Source: Streptomyces luteolifulvus (GTDB lineage Bacteria; Actinomycetota; Actinomycetes; Streptomycetales; Streptomycetaceae). Taken from it: a DNA stretch of 47,393 nt. The notes beneath the pieces were generated by a model. It was not told the origin of the DNA. It saw nothing but the letters and a program-made list of their open reading frames with translations, and ran no database searches. Position 1 is the first letter of the stretch; every line of letters begins with the position of its first letter. Below, piece after piece: positions 1-7,792 of the stretch. Location: assembly GCF_008806595.1 (NCBI RefSeq), contig NZ_VZRB01000045.1:1-47393 (forward strand), in the 5' to 3' direction. Both the position numbers and the translations under genes were made by a program.

Positions 1-101
1 TCCGTGTTCTGCAGCGCATTCTCGCCCTCACTGCCGCCATCTGGCACAACGACCAGAGCGGGCAACCGATCCACCGCTCACTGATCGCCTACGATCACTG
101 A
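1..101 (+). CDS. IS982-family transposase, C-terminal end (cut by window edge)
   Basis: Only the last 32 codons are inside the window, ending in TGA at 99-101. The peptide runs from RVLQRILALTAAIWHND to RSLIAYDH. It matches the end of the transposase at 45847-46761 at 26 of 32 residues, so the two are related but not identical copies. IS982-family enzymes are DDE transposases that move a small insertion sequence; the catalytic core lies outside the window. Whether the gene is intact cannot be told. The family call rests on resemblance to the complete copy at the right end. Confidence 0.8.
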   Translation, partial: RVLQRILALTAAIWHNDQSGQPIHRSLIAYDH

Positions 102-123
102 CCCCTTGGAATAGATCATCTAG
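81..123 (+). repeat. 3' end of left IS982-like element
   Basis: These 43 bases are identical to the reverse complement of 45825-45867. They cover the last transposase codons, the terminal motif ACCCCTTGGA (101-110) and 13 further bases ending in CTAG. After 123 the two loci differ (GCGG here, AGCC at the other copy read outward). This marks the end of the left element. Confidence 0.75.
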
Positions 124-162
124 GCGGAGCACTGCGGTTGACCGCGGCCGACGCGGCTGCGG

Positions 163-1083
163 TCAGCGTGCCGCGTAGCGGCTCTCCATCGTCTCGCGCA
201 GCAGCTCCAGCGACTCGCGGGGTGTCAGGGCCTCGTCGGCGAGGCGGTCCAGGGCCACCCGGTACTCCTCGGTCTCGTCGCGGTCCTCGAGGAAGTTGGC
301 GCTGCGGATGTGCTCCAAGTAGACGACGTCGGGCAGGTCGAGGCCGCCGAACCGCAGATAGGTGACGGGTATCGCCGGGGCCGACGCGTTGGTCACATCC
401 AGTGGCACGACCTGCACGGTGACATGAGGACGCCGGGCCATGTCGATGAGATGCGCGAGCTGCTCGCGCATGATGTCGCGGCTGCCCAGGACACGCAGCA
501 GAACGGACTCGTCTATGACCGCCCACAGTTGCGGGGCGTCCGCCTTGTGCAGCAGCAGCGAACGCCGGGTGCGGAGTTCGACGCGCCGCCGGACCTCGGC
601 CGCCGGCGCGGTGGGCAGCCCGCGCTGCACCACGGCTTCGGTGTAGGCCGGGGTCTGCAACAGGCCGGGGACGTACTGGATCTCGAACGTACGGATCGCG
701 GCGGCCGCCTCCTGCAGTCCGACCAGCCGGTCGAACCACTCCGGCATCAGCCGCTTGTCGTAGCGCTGCCACCAGCCCGGCTCGCCTGCGCGCCGCAGCA
801 GCTTGAGCAGGACCGAGGCCTCGTAGTCGTCCGTGCGGTACAGCCGCAGCAGGGCGCGGACGTCGGCCTCCGCCGGTGGCCGGCGGCTCTTGCCCGACTC
901 GATACGTGACAGCTTCGCCGCACTGAAGCCGAGGGAGCGGGCCGCCTGGTCCTGGGCGTACCCCGCATCCTCGCGGAAGCCCGCCAGTTGCACACCGACC
1001 AGCATCTTCAGCAGGGTCGGCGCGGGCTCGGGACGCTCCAGGTACGGTTCCAGGCGGGAGATGCGATGCAACTCGGCAGACAT
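163..1083 (-). CDS. XRE-family regulator with C-terminal DUF5753
   Basis: Protein of 306 residues. A helix-turn-helix domain (about residues 24-80, containing AARSLGFSAAKLSRIESGKS) is followed by the long DUF5753 region (about 105-290, with the usual EIQYVPGLLQTPAYTEA and DLPDVVYLEH segments). This is the WhiJ/AbaA-type architecture, common in Streptomyces, where such proteins act as DNA-binding regulators often paired with a DUF397 protein. I chose the ATG at 1083 because GGGAG lies just upstream and the HTH sits at the normal distance; an in-frame extension to 1152 has no such support. The DUF397 gene lies upstream on the same strand, so the two may be co-transcribed. The target is unknown. 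Confidence 0.9.
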   Translation of the reverse strand: MSAELHRISRLEPYLERPEPAPTLLKMLVGVQLAGFREDAGYAQDQAARSLGFSAAKLSRIESGKSRRPPAEADVRALLRLYRTDDYEASVLLKLLRRAGEPGWWQRYDKRLMPEWFDRLVGLQEAAAAIRTFEIQYVPGLLQTPAYTEAVVQRGLPTAPAAEVRRRVELRTRRSLLLHKADAPQLWAVIDESVLLRVLGSRDIMREQLAHLIDMARRPHVTVQVVPLDVTNASAPAIPVTYLRFGGLDLPDVVYLEHIRSANFLEDRDETEEYRVALDRLADEALTPRESLELLRETMESRYAAR

Positions 1084-1207
1084 CCTGACTCCCAGCTGGC
1101 TGGCACAGAGGTCGTTCACACTATCGCACCCTGCCGGGCCACATCGCATCATCCGTACAGATATGGGGAGTTGACCTCCGCTTCGGTGGTGGCGGCCGGT
1201 GCGGCCG

Positions 1208-1459
1208 TCACAGCAGATGGTCGAACTCGCCCTCCTTCGCGCCGGCGAGGAAGGCCGCGACCTCCGCCGGGGTGTAGACGAGGGCGGGACCGTCGGGGTC
1301 GCGTGAGTTGCGCAGGGCTATCCCGCCGCCGGTCAGGGCGGCCACCTCGACACAGTTGCCCTCGGCGTTGCTGTGCCGGCTCTTGGTCCAGCGGGCGTCG
1401 AGAGAACTCGCCCGCACTCCGTTCTGCACTGGTGGCACCGCAGTCTCCTTGCTGTTCAC
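1208..1459 (-). CDS. DUF397 protein, partner of the XRE regulator
   Basis: Small protein of 83 residues with the DUF397 signature: ARWTKSRHSNAEGNCVEVA near the N-terminus, then ALRNSRDPDGPALVYTPAEVAAFL and a C-terminal acidic stretch. Family members usually sit beside XRE/DUF5753 regulators and, by analogy with characterised Streptomyces pairs, modulate the regulator's DNA binding. Here the DUF397 gene precedes the XRE gene, with 124 bases between them. A GGAG-like site precedes the ATG. A 14-base perfect palindrome lies 35 bases upstream of the start. Confidence 0.9.
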   Translation of the reverse strand: MNSKETAVPPVQNGVRASSLDARWTKSRHSNAEGNCVEVAALTGGGIALRNSRDPDGPALVYTPAEVAAFLAGAKEGEFDHLL

Positions 1460-1493
1460 GTTCCGCGCCCCACCCTTCTGGCGCGCAATTTCT

Positions 1494-1507
1494 CGTGCAA
1501 TTGCACG
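1494..1507. promoter_or_regulatory. 14-bp perfect palindrome upstream of DUF397/XRE genes
   Basis: CGTGCAATTGCACG reads the same on both strands. It lies between the DUF397 gene (minus strand) and the gene at 1710 (plus strand), where an operator for an autoregulating XRE protein would be expected. No protein has been shown to bind it; the role is inferred from position and symmetry. Confidence 0.45.
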
Positions 1508-1709
1508 CGGGCGCCTTCAGCGTGGATAATAGCCGTGGCGTCAACCCGCGGATGGCGCGCCGCATTGACGTCGCATCAGGGAGATGGCGTGTCATCACTG
1601 CCTGATCTCGATCCCCTCCCTCTGATGCTCGCCGTCTCCGACCCCGCGTGGGTCGGGTTGTCGGCCTTCTCTCCTCCCTGACATGTCCGCCGCGGAAAGG
1701 CCCCACGCC

Positions 1710-2255
1710 ATGCGCACCGCTCCGACGCACCAGCCGAGCACCGAGCGCACCGACCACACCGTGCCGCACCAGGGGGTGGCGCGGACCACGCCCCTCATGG
1801 CCCTGGACCGGGTGCCGTGGCGCGAGATCCAGGATTCCACCGGCTGCGCAGCGGCCATCCCCCTGCTGCTCGGCACGGTCGCCTGCGGCGACCCCGAGAC
1901 CGCTCGGGCCGCCCTCGACGATCTGAGGAAACGCATCTGCCAGTACGGCTTCGTCGTGGAGCAGGCCACCGCGGCCACGGTGCCCTTCCTGTGGGAACTC
2001 GCCCAGCTTCCCCAGGTGACCTGCCGAGCCGAGGTCATCCAACTGCTCAAGAGCATCGCCGACGCCCGGCAGTGGGAGACCACGGCCGCGGTCTACCCCA
2101 AGCTTCTCCACCGCAGCGAGAACCCCGTGGTGTGGGAGCGCGCGGCCCGGCAGGCGGTCCACGACCGGCGCGGGGTCCTGCGACGGCTGATGGACGAGGA
2201 GGACACCGAGATCGCCCGGGCCACCACGGAGCTCGCCCGTGCGCTCGGCGAGTAG
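1710..2255 (+). CDS. Conserved actinomycete protein of unknown function (helical, HEAT-like)
   Basis: Protein of 181 residues if the ATG at 1710 is used; GGAAAGG nine bases upstream favours it over the ATG at 1683. The first 35 residues look disordered. The rest is a run of amphipathic helices (for example CAAAIPLLLGTVACGDPETA, TAATVPFLWELAQLP and CRAEVIQLLKSIADARQW), which resembles HEAT-like repeats. I recall similar streptomycete proteins with no assigned function. There is no signal peptide and no obvious catalytic motif. It stands alone, divergent from the DUF397 gene. Confidence 0.75.
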   Translation: MRTAPTHQPSTERTDHTVPHQGVARTTPLMALDRVPWREIQDSTGCAAAIPLLLGTVACGDPETARAALDDLRKRICQYGFVVEQATAATVPFLWELAQLPQVTCRAEVIQLLKSIADARQWETTAAVYPKLLHRSENPVVWERAARQAVHDRRGVLRRLMDEEDTEIARATTELARALGE

Positions 2256-2390
2256 CGGCCCGGCGTCCGGCGGACGGGAAAGCGACGCCAGGCAGCCGCA
2301 TTGCGCCAAACGTGTGTCGCCGCCCGCCGGTTGCGAATGGTTCGCCGCCACCCGGGCATAGGGTGCGAAAACTCGAGAGAGGGGCGCTTC

Positions 2391-2645
2391 GTGCTCGTTC
2401 CGGACCCGAAGGTCGTCAGGGAGCTCCTGACGCGGTACGCATCGCTGCGGATCGCTCAGGCGCAGCGGGAGAACGTGGCAGCGGCACGTGAACTGGACGA
2501 CGTCAGCTACACGCTGTGCGTAACCATGGGGACCACAAGTGTCCACGACGCGGTGGCCGCGGCGGACGCCGTACTGCTCGCCGCGGGACGCGCCACCGCC
2601 ACCGCGTCCGGCCCGGACGGGAAGAGCGACCTGCTGGCCGTGTGA
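2391..2645 (+). CDS. DUF5133 protein
   Basis: Protein of 84 residues starting at a GTG (2391) behind GAGAGAGGGG. It opens VLVPDPKVVRELLTRYASLR and continues DVSYTLCVTMGTTSVHDAV, which I recognise as DUF5133, a small family seen mainly in Streptomyces and sometimes called a transcription-associated protein without proof. The open frame extends upstream to 2301 but that part is atypical Arg-rich sequence without a ribosome site. Function unknown. Confidence 0.8.
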   Translation: MLVPDPKVVRELLTRYASLRIAQAQRENVAAARELDDVSYTLCVTMGTTSVHDAVAAADAVLLAAGRATATASGPDGKSDLLAV

Positions 2646-2799
2646 TCCACCCGGTGGGCGGCCGCCGCACCGGCCGCCCACACACCCCCCGTCGCCGTCA
2701 AGCGCCCCCACGGAAGTCCCACCCAAGGGTGGCGCGGCCCCTACACTTGACGGTCGTGCCCATGCCGCATGGGCCACGACAGGAAAGGCGCGTCCCCGG

Positions 2800-3021
2800 G
2801 TGTTCCAGGATTCCCCCATCTACGACCGACTCGTCGCGGAGCGCGGCGACGTCCCCGCCCAGGTGCGCAGGGAGGCCGAGCGCGTGAACAGGGAGCTGGA
2901 GTACGTCATGCGACCGCTGCAGTCCCTCGGCCCCGCCCTCGCCCCGGAACGCCCGTCGTCGCCGGGTGGGGGGTGGCAGCGCGCCGCCCTGCCGCCGGCG
3001 CCCGGCCAGCGGTCGTTCTGA
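2800..3021 (+). CDS. Small conserved Streptomyces protein
   Basis: Protein of 73 residues beginning at GTG 2800 with AGGAAAGG at 2781-2788. The first part (VFQDSPIYDRLVAERGDVPA followed by a basic amphipathic helix) is compact; the tail is rich in Pro and Gly. It reads like a short conserved actinomycete protein of unknown function. It converges on tgmB with only four bases between the two stop codons. No transmembrane segment is seen. Confidence 0.65.
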   Translation: MFQDSPIYDRLVAERGDVPAQVRREAERVNRELEYVMRPLQSLGPALAPERPSSPGGGWQRAALPPAPGQRSF

Positions 3022-3025
3022 CCCG

Positions 3026-4009
3026 TCAGAGAACCGTCGTGTTCGTCCCGTTGATGTGGTCCCGGCGGTCCGGGCCCGGACCGGCCAGCCACTCGGCGAT
3101 GCTGCGCGCGATCGGCTGCGCGGTCTCCACCTCGACGAAGCCGAACTGCCCCGACTGGTTGCACTCCAGGAACCACCAGGTTCCGTCGGAGTCCTCGGCG
3201 AAGTCGAAGGCGCCGTAGGCCAGTTCGGCCTCACGGATGTACCGGAGGACGGCCTCGGCGACCCGGTGCGGTACGTCCGCGGGGAGCCAGGGCGTCGCGG
3301 CGGAGGCGAAACGGACATCGACCTCGTCGGGGTCGGCATCCGCGGGAGTCGCCTTGCGGGCGGCCAGCAGCTGTTCGCCCACGACGGTGAGCCGGATGTC
3401 GGCCCGCTTGGCGACCCTGCGCTGCAGCAGGGTGGGGCCGAACGCGACGGCGGAGAAGTCCGTCTCCGGGGCGACCCGGCTGGTCGGCACTGCCCGCGGG
3501 GGGTCCTGCGGGTGGGCGCCGGAGACCGGCTTGACCACCAGGTCCGGGTAGCGGGCCGCGAACTCGCGGGCGGCCTGCGGGAAGGTCGTGATCAGGGTGG
3601 CCGGCACGGGCAGGCCGCAGCGCTGGGCGAGACGGAGCTGCCAGGGCTTGTGACGGGCGCGGCGGGCCGCGTCGGGGTGGTTCATCCAGCGGGCCTGTGA
3701 GCCGCGGAGCATGCCGTAGAGCGCCTGCGAGGACTCCTCGGTCAGCCAGGCCGAGGGCTCGGCCGCCCGCCCGGCCGCGGGGCCGGGGCGGCGCACCCAG
3801 ACCGACCGCAGTCCGCCGATGCTCACCAGGCGCCCCGCGGCGGAGAGATGACCGCGGAAGGCGCCGTGCACATACTCGCCGGACAGGGCGACCCCACCGG
3901 TCAGGTCCGCCGGATCCAGCCGGACCACCGGGACGCCGGAGGCGCTCAGGTGCACGACCACCATGTCGGCGGTCACGTCCTCTTCACAGGTCAGAATCAA
4001 CACGGTCAT
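3026..4009 (-). CDS. tgmB: ATP-grasp ribosomal peptide maturase TgmB
   Basis: Protein of 327 residues, usual for the family. ATP-grasp maturases of this group use ATP to join side-chain carboxylates of a precursor peptide to hydroxyl groups, giving omega-ester (graspetide) macrocycles. Motifs seen: the phosphate/ATP-binding lysine in YPDLVVKPVSGAHP, the strand LLQRRVAKRADIRLTVVG, and the metal-binding end GTWWFLECNQSGQFGFVE. The ATG at 4009 lies 16 bases after the stop of the tgmA precursor gene, so the two form an operon. No PIMT-type methyltransferase gene, often seen in related clusters, follows: the next gene converges from the other side. No transporter is adjacent. Confidence 0.92.
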   Translation of the reverse strand: MTVLILTCEEDVTADMVVVHLSASGVPVVRLDPADLTGGVALSGEYVHGAFRGHLSAAGRLVSIGGLRSVWVRRPGPAAGRAAEPSAWLTEESSQALYGMLRGSQARWMNHPDAARRARHKPWQLRLAQRCGLPVPATLITTFPQAAREFAARYPDLVVKPVSGAHPQDPPRAVPTSRVAPETDFSAVAFGPTLLQRRVAKRADIRLTVVGEQLLAARKATPADADPDEVDVRFASAATPWLPADVPHRVAEAVLRYIREAELAYGAFDFAEDSDGTWWFLECNQSGQFGFVEVETAQPIARSIAEWLAGPGPDRRDHINGTNTTVL

Positions 4010-4025
4010 GTGCTCGGTCCCGCGT

Positions 4026-4217
4026 TCAGTCGTCGAAGTGAGTCTTTGAGCCCGCGGTGGAGGTCGTGGTCGCCAGTTCTCGCAGCAGTGCGTGGTCGCC
4101 GGCGGCCGGCCGTCCGTCGAAGAGCACGTTCAACTGCCGCCCGGAGTCGTAGACATACGGAACCACGAACTCCAACTCCGCTGCCGGACGTGCGTAACTG
4201 AGCGCGAACGGTTGCAT
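4026..4217 (-). CDS. tgmA: Graspetide precursor peptide TgmA
   Basis: Peptide of 63 residues, starting at ATG 4217 after AAGGGGAG. It has the layout of putative ATP-grasp-modified RiPP precursors: MQPFALSYARPAAELE, then PYVYDSGRQLNVLFDGRPA, then a core-like tail. The tail, TTTSTAGSKTHFDD, has a cluster of Thr/Ser donors followed by two terminal Asp acceptors, as needed for ester crosslinks. TgmB follows directly. The leader/core border is not marked by a clear protease site. Which residues are joined cannot be read from sequence. Confidence 0.92.
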   Translation of the reverse strand: MQPFALSYARPAAELEFVVPYVYDSGRQLNVLFDGRPAAGDHALLRELATTTSTAGSKTHFDD

Positions 4218-4289
4218 CGTCACTCCCCTTGCCGGTACTGCTTCGGTCGGGCGGTGCTCCCACTGGGACCCCCGTCCGGTCCGCCGACT

Positions 4290-4351
4290 TCCTTCGGCTT
4301 CTACATACTTATACGAATCGAACGGGTGGTTGGTTTCCTTACTTTCTGTAA
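4290..4351 (-). promoter_or_regulatory. AT-rich promoter region of tgmAB
   Basis: Between tgmA and the DUF1232 gene the sequence is strikingly AT-rich for this genome. On the minus strand it holds TATAAG (4313-4308), a possible -10 element, and AGAAAGTAAGGAAAC further upstream. No convincing -35 box at standard spacing was found, so the exact start site is unknown. Confidence 0.4.
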
Positions 4352-4642
4352 TCAAAGTCGGTCCGGTGCACCGCCGTCGCGTCCTTCGGCGGAGCCGCGC
4401 ACGGTGCGCAGGGCGAGGAGAAGGACACCGATGTCGTCCAGGTACACGGGGTCGGGAAGCAGGTCGGCAGGCAGCACGAAGTACAGCAGAGCGCCCCAGA
4501 AGACCCAGCGCGGCCCCGTCGGAAGGCCGGCGGCCCGCAGCCCGCGCCGGGCTCGGACCAGCCGCAGGAGGACCCCGACGGCGACGGCCAGCGCGAGGGC
4601 CGCGAGGACCCCGGCGACGATCAAAAGTGTGACCGAGTCCAC
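4352..4642 (-). CDS. DUF1232 (YkvA-type) membrane protein
   Basis: Protein of 96 residues. An N-terminal transmembrane helix (LLIVAGVLAALALAVAVGVL) is followed by the DUF1232 motif LLYFVLPADLLPDPVYLDDIGVLLLALR, a short hydrophobic hairpin typical of YkvA-like proteins. The family is widespread and uncharacterised. GTG at 4642 is chosen because GGGAGG lies six bases upstream; a GTG at 4648 would overlap that site. Whether it is co-transcribed with tgmAB is unclear, as the AT-rich region between them looks like a separate promoter. Confidence 0.85.
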   Translation of the reverse strand: MDSVTLLIVAGVLAALALAVAVGVLLRLVRARRGLRAAGLPTGPRWVFWGALLYFVLPADLLPDPVYLDDIGVLLLALRTVRGSAEGRDGGAPDRL

Positions 4643-4864
4643 AGCCACCCTCCCTCATGCCGATGCGCCGTGCGGCGGGCGCTACTAGGCGCTACTAGTC
4701 GAATTCCCGCTCACGACACCGGCAGGCCTACGGGGCCCTGGATCACCCGAGTGGGGCAGGGGCAGGAGGCGCAGAGTGGACGCTCCTGTGCGCCCCCGTC
4801 CGCCGACCCGCGACGGGTTTGGCGGACGGCTCCCGGGCAGCGATGTTCTGGCGCCTGCCGCTCC

Positions 4865-5962
4865 TCAGCTGCGGGGCGGCTCCCTACGGGCGCCTTTGAG
4901 CCGTTCGAAGGTCCGTGTGAGCTGCTGGAGCGGCGAGCCCGCCTGGGCAGGAACGGGGCGGGCGGCCGTGTCGGCGTCCTGGGCGGACTCGCGGTAGGCG
5001 GCCAGCGCCTCGTTGGCCCGTTCGGCGGCCTCCCGGTACAGGTCACGGGACTTCGTCATCGCCTCCAGCGCCTCGGCGTACATGGTGACGAGTTTGCGCT
5101 CGCGATCGAGTTCCTCCTCGAGCGTCAGCAGGTGCCACTGTTCCCGCAGCGCGGTGACCGCGTCGTCGGCGCCCTGGGGCAGGGGCCTGGGCGAGACGGC
5201 GAAGCGGGTCACCATGTCGATGAGTTCGACCGGCTCCGAGCCGTCCAGGAAGACACTGCGCACGGAGAAGTCGTGATCTCCGGACCCGGATGCACGGGGA
5301 GTGCCGGGCAGGACCACGGCGCCGCCCCGCGGCATCTGCACGCCCAGATCGCGCAGGGCCCAGTTCACGACCCGGAACTGGTGCGGCGCCGCACGGTGCT
5401 CCACCACGCGGTGGCGCAGGCTCGGCGGCAGCAGCCGGGTCAGCGGCCTGCGGCCCTGCCGGTCGGTGGTCATCGCCTCGTGGACGACGACATGGACGGC
5501 CCAGCTTGCGCGCGCCGCGCCCTTGAACAGGCGCCGCATGTCCTTGTCGTCCTCGGGGAGGAGGTTGAGCTCCCCGAAGCGCAGGCCGGTGACGGGCTCG
5601 TGGTCCCAGGCCTCGTCCGGCGTCTCGGGCCAGAACATCGTGGCGGGCGAGGGCCAGCGGGGGTCCCACGGACGCTCGGCCTCCGCCACCAGCACCCAGT
5701 CGCGTCCACCGTCCGCACCGGCTGCGAGGCTCAGCCGGGCGCGCACGGTCACCGCTTCCGGGACCAGCCAGCGCGCCTCGAAGACCCGCTCGCCGGCGGT
5801 GTCCTCGGCGGGGGGTTCGAGAAAGTCGTGGAGGACGGCCTCGTCCTTGAGCTGCTGCAGACGGAGCCGGAGAACGTCTTCGGCGGCGGGCCCGGCATGG
5901 CGACCGCGGCCCAGCCAGACAGTCGGGGGAATCGTGGCGTGGGTGGTGGAGGAGCTTGGCAT
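4865..5962 (-). CDS. Uncharacterised protein with C-terminal coiled coil
   Basis: Protein of 365 residues that I do not recognise. The N-terminal two thirds look like a globular beta-rich domain with many tryptophans (for example VFEARWLVPEAVTVRARLSL, then AEAERPWDPRWPSPATMFWP). Residues about 280-330 are a long charged helix (LEEELDRERKLVTMYAEALE and on) predicted as a coiled coil, followed by a basic tail. No signal peptide or membrane segment is visible. Codon use matches the neighbours. It is monocistronic, with about 380 bases upstream and a gene on the same strand beyond that. Confidence 0.8.
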   Translation of the reverse strand: MPSSSTTHATIPPTVWLGRGRHAGPAAEDVLRLRLQQLKDEAVLHDFLEPPAEDTAGERVFEARWLVPEAVTVRARLSLAAGADGGRDWVLVAEAERPWDPRWPSPATMFWPETPDEAWDHEPVTGLRFGELNLLPEDDKDMRRLFKGAARASWAVHVVVHEAMTTDRQGRRPLTRLLPPSLRHRVVEHRAAPHQFRVVNWALRDLGVQMPRGGAVVLPGTPRASGSGDHDFSVRSVFLDGSEPVELIDMVTRFAVSPRPLPQGADDAVTALREQWHLLTLEEELDRERKLVTMYAEALEAMTKSRDLYREAAERANEALAAYRESAQDADTAARPVPAQAGSPLQQLTRTFERLKGARREPPRS

Positions 5963-6343
5963 GAGTCCATCGGTAAGCGGGGGCGCGTGCTAATGCCAGT
6001 ATCGTCGCCGGGCCCGGCGGCAGACCAACCGGGTCGGACCTGCGACGACATCGATCGTCGGGAGGGCGGTCAGGGGGGCGCAACGGCAGACCCTACCCGG
6101 CGACGCGGGTCTCCATGCACGCCACGCCGACCGCCTCGCAAACGGACCGTCGGCGCCCGCCGCACACGGGAGCCGCGCTCCGCGCACGGGGTGTGCGCGA
6201 TCCACTCCGGCCGACAGCAGTTCACGCGTACCGCGGCCACCGCCCACCGGCCACAATGGCCCCTCGAACAGGGCCCGCCCACCATCCGCTTTGGGGCGGG
6301 TCCTGTTCGGTACGGCGCCTGTCGGCGTGGGTCGGACAGAGCC
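5963..6343. other. 381-bp intergenic region before the coiled-coil gene
   Basis: No convincing coding sequence. It holds the fprA terminator (6271-6303) and, on the minus strand, a possible promoter for the coiled-coil gene: TTGGTC and GATACT (6003-5998) with a 19-base spacer, just above the ATG at 5962. The middle (6060-6250) is GC-rich with short open frames that show no family resemblance. Confidence 0.4.
6271..6303 (-). terminator. Terminator hairpin after fprA
   Basis: GGGCCCGCCC (6271-6280) pairs with GGGCGGGTCC (6294-6303) over ten base pairs, one a G-T wobble, around a 13-base loop. It starts 41 bases past the fprA stop. There is no long U tract, as is common for terminators in high-GC genomes. 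Confidence 0.6.
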
Positions 6344-7708
6344 TTACGCGCCGCTCTCCCTGAGCATGTCCTCGCGCTCGACGATCTTCACGCGCTCGCG
6401 TCCCTGCGGCTCGCCCAGCGCCTTCTCGGCCGCGTCCAGGCGGTACCAGCCCTCCCAGGTGGTGAACCGGACGTTCCGCTCCGCCAGGAGCGTGTCCACG
6501 GCCTCGAGTTCGGGCGACGCGGGCGTCTGCAGACGCCCGTTGGCGTAGTCGTCCAGAAGGTTGGCCACCGTCTCGTTGGCGTCGCCCTTGGTGTGGCCGA
6601 TGAGGCCCACCGGACCGCGCCGGATCCAGCCGGTGACGTACGTGGACTGCAGGTGCTCGCCGGACTCCTGGACGATCCGGCCGCCCGCGTCGGGGACCGT
6701 GCCCGAGTCGATGTCCCAGGGCAGCTTGGGGAGTTTGTCGGAGAGGTAGCCGACGGCGCGGTAGACCGCGGTGACGTCCCAGTCCTTGAAGGTGCCGGTG
6801 CCCTTGACGTTCCCGGTGCCGTCGAGGGCGGTGCGCTCGGTACGCAGACCGACGACCTTGCCGTCCTCGCCGAGGATCTCGGACGGCGACTCGAAGAAGT
6901 GCAGGAACAGTTTGTGCGGGCGCTCGCCGACGTCGCGGATGGCCCAGTTCTCCACGGTCTTGGCGACCATGTCGGCCTGCTTGTTGCCGCGCCGGGTCTC
7001 GATCGAGCCCTCGTCGTAGTCGATGTCCTCGGGGTCGACGATGACTTCGATGGTGGGGGAGTGGTCCAGCTCGCGCAGCTCCATCGGGCTGAACTTCGCC
7101 TGCGCGGGGCCACGACGGCCGAACACATGGACTTCCAGGGCCTTGTTGGCCTGGAGACCGTCGTACACGTTCGGCGGGATCTCCGTGGGCAGCAGCTCGT
7201 CGGCCGTCTTCGCCAGGATGCGCGCGACGTCCAGCGCGACGTTGCCGACGCCGAGGACGGCGACCTTCTCGGCCTCCAGCGGCCAGGTGCGCGGCACGTC
7301 GGGGTGCCCGTCGTACCAGGAGACGAAGTCGGCCGCGCCGTACGAGCCGTCGAGGCCGATGCCGGGTATGGGCAGCGCCCGGTCGGCGGTCGCGCCGGTG
7401 GAGAAGATGACGGCGTCGTAGAACGCGCGCAGGTCGTCCAGGCTGATGTCGGTCGGGTAGTCGACGTTGCCGAAGAGGCGGATCTGCGGCTTGTCGAGCA
7501 CCTGGTGCAGGGCCGTGATGATGCCCTTGATGCGGGGGTGGTCGGGGGCGACGCCGTAGCGGATCAGCCCGAAGGGGGCCGGCATGCGCTCGAAGAGGTC
7601 GATGGACACGCCGGGTCCGGCGGCCACCTCGGACTTGAGCAGGGCGTCGGCGGCGTAGATCCCGGCGGGGCCGGCTCCGACGATGGCTACCCGCAGGGGG
7701 CGGGGCAT
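6344..7708 (-). CDS. fprA: Ferredoxin/adrenodoxin-type NADP+ reductase FprA
   Basis: Protein of 454 residues, the normal length for FprA. It passes electrons between NADPH and ferredoxins in the cytoplasm. Seen: the N-terminal FAD site VAIVGAGPAGIYAADALL, the family motif PAPFGLIRYGVAPDH, the NADP-binding VAVLGVGNVALDVARIL, and the C-terminal segment GWIRRGPVGLIGHTKGDANET. ATG at 7708 has AAGGGAAC upstream. The gene is monocistronic. A 19-bp site resembling the DmdR/IdeR iron box lies 46 bases upstream, suggesting control by iron. Its partner ferredoxin is not in the window. Confidence 0.93.
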   Translation of the reverse strand: MPRPLRVAIVGAGPAGIYAADALLKSEVAAGPGVSIDLFERMPAPFGLIRYGVAPDHPRIKGIITALHQVLDKPQIRLFGNVDYPTDISLDDLRAFYDAVIFSTGATADRALPIPGIGLDGSYGAADFVSWYDGHPDVPRTWPLEAEKVAVLGVGNVALDVARILAKTADELLPTEIPPNVYDGLQANKALEVHVFGRRGPAQAKFSPMELRELDHSPTIEVIVDPEDIDYDEGSIETRRGNKQADMVAKTVENWAIRDVGERPHKLFLHFFESPSEILGEDGKVVGLRTERTALDGTGNVKGTGTFKDWDVTAVYRAVGYLSDKLPKLPWDIDSGTVPDAGGRIVQESGEHLQSTYVTGWIRRGPVGLIGHTKGDANETVANLLDDYANGRLQTPASPELEAVDTLLAERNVRFTTWEGWYRLDAAEKALGEPQGRERVKIVEREDMLRESGA

Positions 7709-7753
7709 GATCAGGTTCCCTTCGAGCGATGACAGGCGACTCGTCGGGAAGCC

Positions 7754-7772
7754 TAAGCTGAGGCAAGCCTAA
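7754..7772 (-). promoter_or_regulatory. Candidate iron box (DmdR/IdeR type) upstream of fprA
   Basis: TAAGCTGAGGCAAGCCTAA matches the IdeR/DmdR consensus TTAGGTTAGGCTAACCTAA at 14 of 19 positions by my count. Flanking copies of GCCTAAGC appear twice (7751-7758 and 7768-7775). The site sits 46 to 64 bases upstream of the fprA start, where a repressor would cover the promoter. Confidence 0.55.
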
Positions 7773-7792
7773 GCTGGTACGCGGGTCCCATC

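Noticed and set aside
4670..7732. 1020-codon plus-strand open frame
   Set aside because: Antisense to the coiled-coil gene and fprA, both with recognisable or coherent proteins; its own translation is Arg/Gly/Val-rich without any domain. Long antisense frames are normal in very GC-rich DNA.
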